6,926 bases of DNA from an uncultured Shinella sp. (GTDB taxonomy: Bacteria > Pseudomonadota > Alphaproteobacteria > Rhizobiales > Rhizobiaceae): assembly GCA_946886325.1 (NCBI GenBank), contig CAMPIK010000122.1:1-6926 (forward strand), read 5' to 3'. The notes beneath the pieces were generated by a model that made no database searches, was not told where the DNA came from, and saw only the letters and a list, made by a program, of their open reading frames with translations. Of the stretch, positions 6,198 to 6,926 are shown one piece after another (position 1 is the first letter of the stretch; every line of letters starts with the position of its first letter). Both the position numbers and the translations under genes were made by a program.

Positions 6198-6216
6198 TTT
6201 GCATACTGTATGCAAA
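6198..6216. promoter_or_regulatory. Perfect 19-bp palindrome TTTGCATACTGTATGCAAA, candidate operator
   Basis: Nine-base arms TTTGCATAC (6198-6206) and GTATGCAAA (6208-6216) are exact reverse complements around a single T. It is AT-rich in a GC-rich surrounding and lies in the 251-bp gap between the divergent helicase (start 6052) and AbrB-type (start 6304) genes, about 90 bp upstream of the latter. The GTATNC-style symmetry is reminiscent of operators of GntR (FadR/FCD) regulators, but no such regulator lies in the window. The rest of the gap shows no convincing promoter. Confidence 0.65.
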
Positions 6217-6292
6217 CTTCCGGCTTGCCTGTCATGGGGAAGTCATCAATGCTCCCTACCTACCGGATCGTCGATCCTCCCGATCGATGCCC

Positions 6293-6296
6293 AGGA
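6293..6296 (+). promoter_or_regulatory. Ribosome binding site supporting a TTG start at 6304
   Basis: AGGA lies 7 nt before TTG 6304. The nearest in-frame ATG upstream is 6193, whose following codons overlap the 19-bp palindrome, and the next downstream in-frame ATG falls at residue 50, inside the membrane domain. TTG is therefore the best start. Confidence 0.55.
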
Positions 6297-6303
6297 TAAA
6301 GAC

Positions 6304-6912
6304 TTGCCTCAGGACGATCCCGAACAGACCGAAACGCCACTCGGCCGTTTACCGCGCCCGCTCCAGTGGACCATTCTCGCGCTGGCGTCCCTTGCAATCG
6401 CCGCGCCGCTGGAACTGGCCGGTTTTCCGGCGGCCCTGCTGATCGGCCCGATGCTCGCCGGCATCATGATGGCGCTTGCCGGTTCGACCATCCGCCTGCC
6501 GTCCCCGTTCTTCTTCTTCGTCCAGGTCGTGCTGGCCCTGATGATCGCGGCCACCGTCTCGCCGGAATTCGTCGGCAGCTTCGTGTCCAACTGGCCGCTT
6601 TTCCTCGCCGTCGTGCTCGCCATCATCGCCATGAGCACCTTTTGCGGCTGGACGATCATGCGCACCGGCATCCTGCCGGGTACGACCGCCATCTGGGGAT
6701 CGTCCGCAGGAGCCGCCTCGACGATGATGGTGATGGCCGACGCCTATGGCGCGGATGTGCGCCTCGTCGCCTTCATGCAATATCTGCGCGTCGTCTTCGT
6801 CGCGAGCCTTGCGACTGTCGTCGCGCATGCCGGAGATCATGACGCCGCCGCCGGCATGCCCGACTGGTTCGGCCAGGTCGCCCACGTGCCGGTGGAGCTG
6901 GCGCATGCGTAA
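6304..6912 (+). CDS. AbrB-type (PF05145) integral membrane protein, N-terminal half only; likely truncated
   Basis: A 202-residue frame that is hydrophobic over most of its length. Membrane segments lie near 22-40, 42-60, 68-86, 97-116, and from about 158. FPAALLIGPMLAGIMMAL (41-58) and GTTAIWGSSAGAASTMMVMA (126-145), followed by AYGADVRLVAFMQYLRVVFV (147-166), match one repeat of the AbrB duplication family (COG3180), inner-membrane proteins of uncertain transport or regulatory role. Family members have two such repeats and about 340-380 residues. Here a TAA at 6910-6912 ends the frame at the junction between repeats. The remaining 14 bases are too few to show a second repeat or a frameshift. 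It may be a pseudogene, a frameshifted gene continuing past the window, or a genuine half-length form. The TTG start is supported by AGGA upstream. Confidence 0.72.
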   Translation: MPQDDPEQTETPLGRLPRPLQWTILALASLAIAAPLELAGFPAALLIGPMLAGIMMALAGSTIRLPSPFFFFVQVVLALMIAATVSPEFVGSFVSNWPLFLAVVLAIIAMSTFCGWTIMRTGILPGTTAIWGSSAGAASTMMVMADAYGADVRLVAFMQYLRVVFVASLATVVAHAGDHDAAAGMPDWFGQVAHVPVELAHA

Positions 6913-6926
6913 GGCATGGGAACCGG

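Noticed and set aside
6053..6235. N-terminal extension of the helicase up to ATG 6235
   Set aside because: The added 61 residues have no helicase features, cross the 19-bp palindrome, and the usual helicase N-terminus begins at 6052.
1..6926. CRISPR arrays, tRNA or rRNA genes, insertion sequences, toxin-antitoxin or phage-defence operons
   Set aside because: No regularly spaced repeats, tRNA-like cloverleaf, transposase motif or recognised defence gene pair was seen; a lone RecD-like helicase is not enough for a defence call.

Overview
The window is GC-rich with dense, C/G-biased third codon positions. Several proteins read like Rhizobiales (Rhizobiaceae-type) alphaproteobacterial proteins: a PdxJ of the HPRPDQRH type, a short single-domain RecD-like helicase, a winged-helix/TolB-like regulator, and a MerR-type regulator with a second HTH. 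This placement is inferred from protein character only. It looks like ordinary chromosome: I see no insertion sequence, tRNA, rRNA, CRISPR array or phage gene.

Layout: (1) 1-283 (-) is the N-terminal part of an FAD-dependent monooxygenase that runs off the left edge. Its start overlaps the end of an HxlR-family regulator (261-671, -). Diverging from these is a QorB-like NAD(P)H:quinone oxidoreductase (818-1705, +). The shared 146-bp intergenic region carries a GTCTC-A5-GAGAC inverted repeat, a candidate HxlR operator, so the three genes look like one quinone/electrophile-response unit. (2) 1760-2512 (-) is pdxJ (vitamin B6 synthesis), convergent with the oxidoreductase gene across a hairpin at 1716-1743. 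(3) 2698-3879 (+) encodes an N-terminal winged-helix-like domain, one membrane segment and a degenerate TolB-like domain, with no TPR tail. (4) 4160-4852 (+) encodes a regulator with a MerR-type HTH at its N-terminus and a LuxR/GerE-type HTH at its C-terminus, downstream of a 280-bp gap that holds a 14-bp palindrome. (5) 4925-6052 (-) is a 375-aa superfamily 1 RecD-like helicase, separated from the regulator by a perfect 10-bp-stem hairpin. (6) 6304-6912 (+) is the first half of an AbrB-type (PF05145) membrane protein. It starts at TTG and stops early, so it is probably broken or a half-length form. The gap before it contains a perfect 19-bp palindrome.

The most interesting points are the double-HTH MerR/LuxR regulator, the three palindromic operator candidates (751-765, 3950-3963, 6198-6216), and the two apparently shortened genes (2698-3879 and 6304-6912). 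I found no clear multi-gene novel system. The window mostly holds independent housekeeping, regulatory and stress genes.
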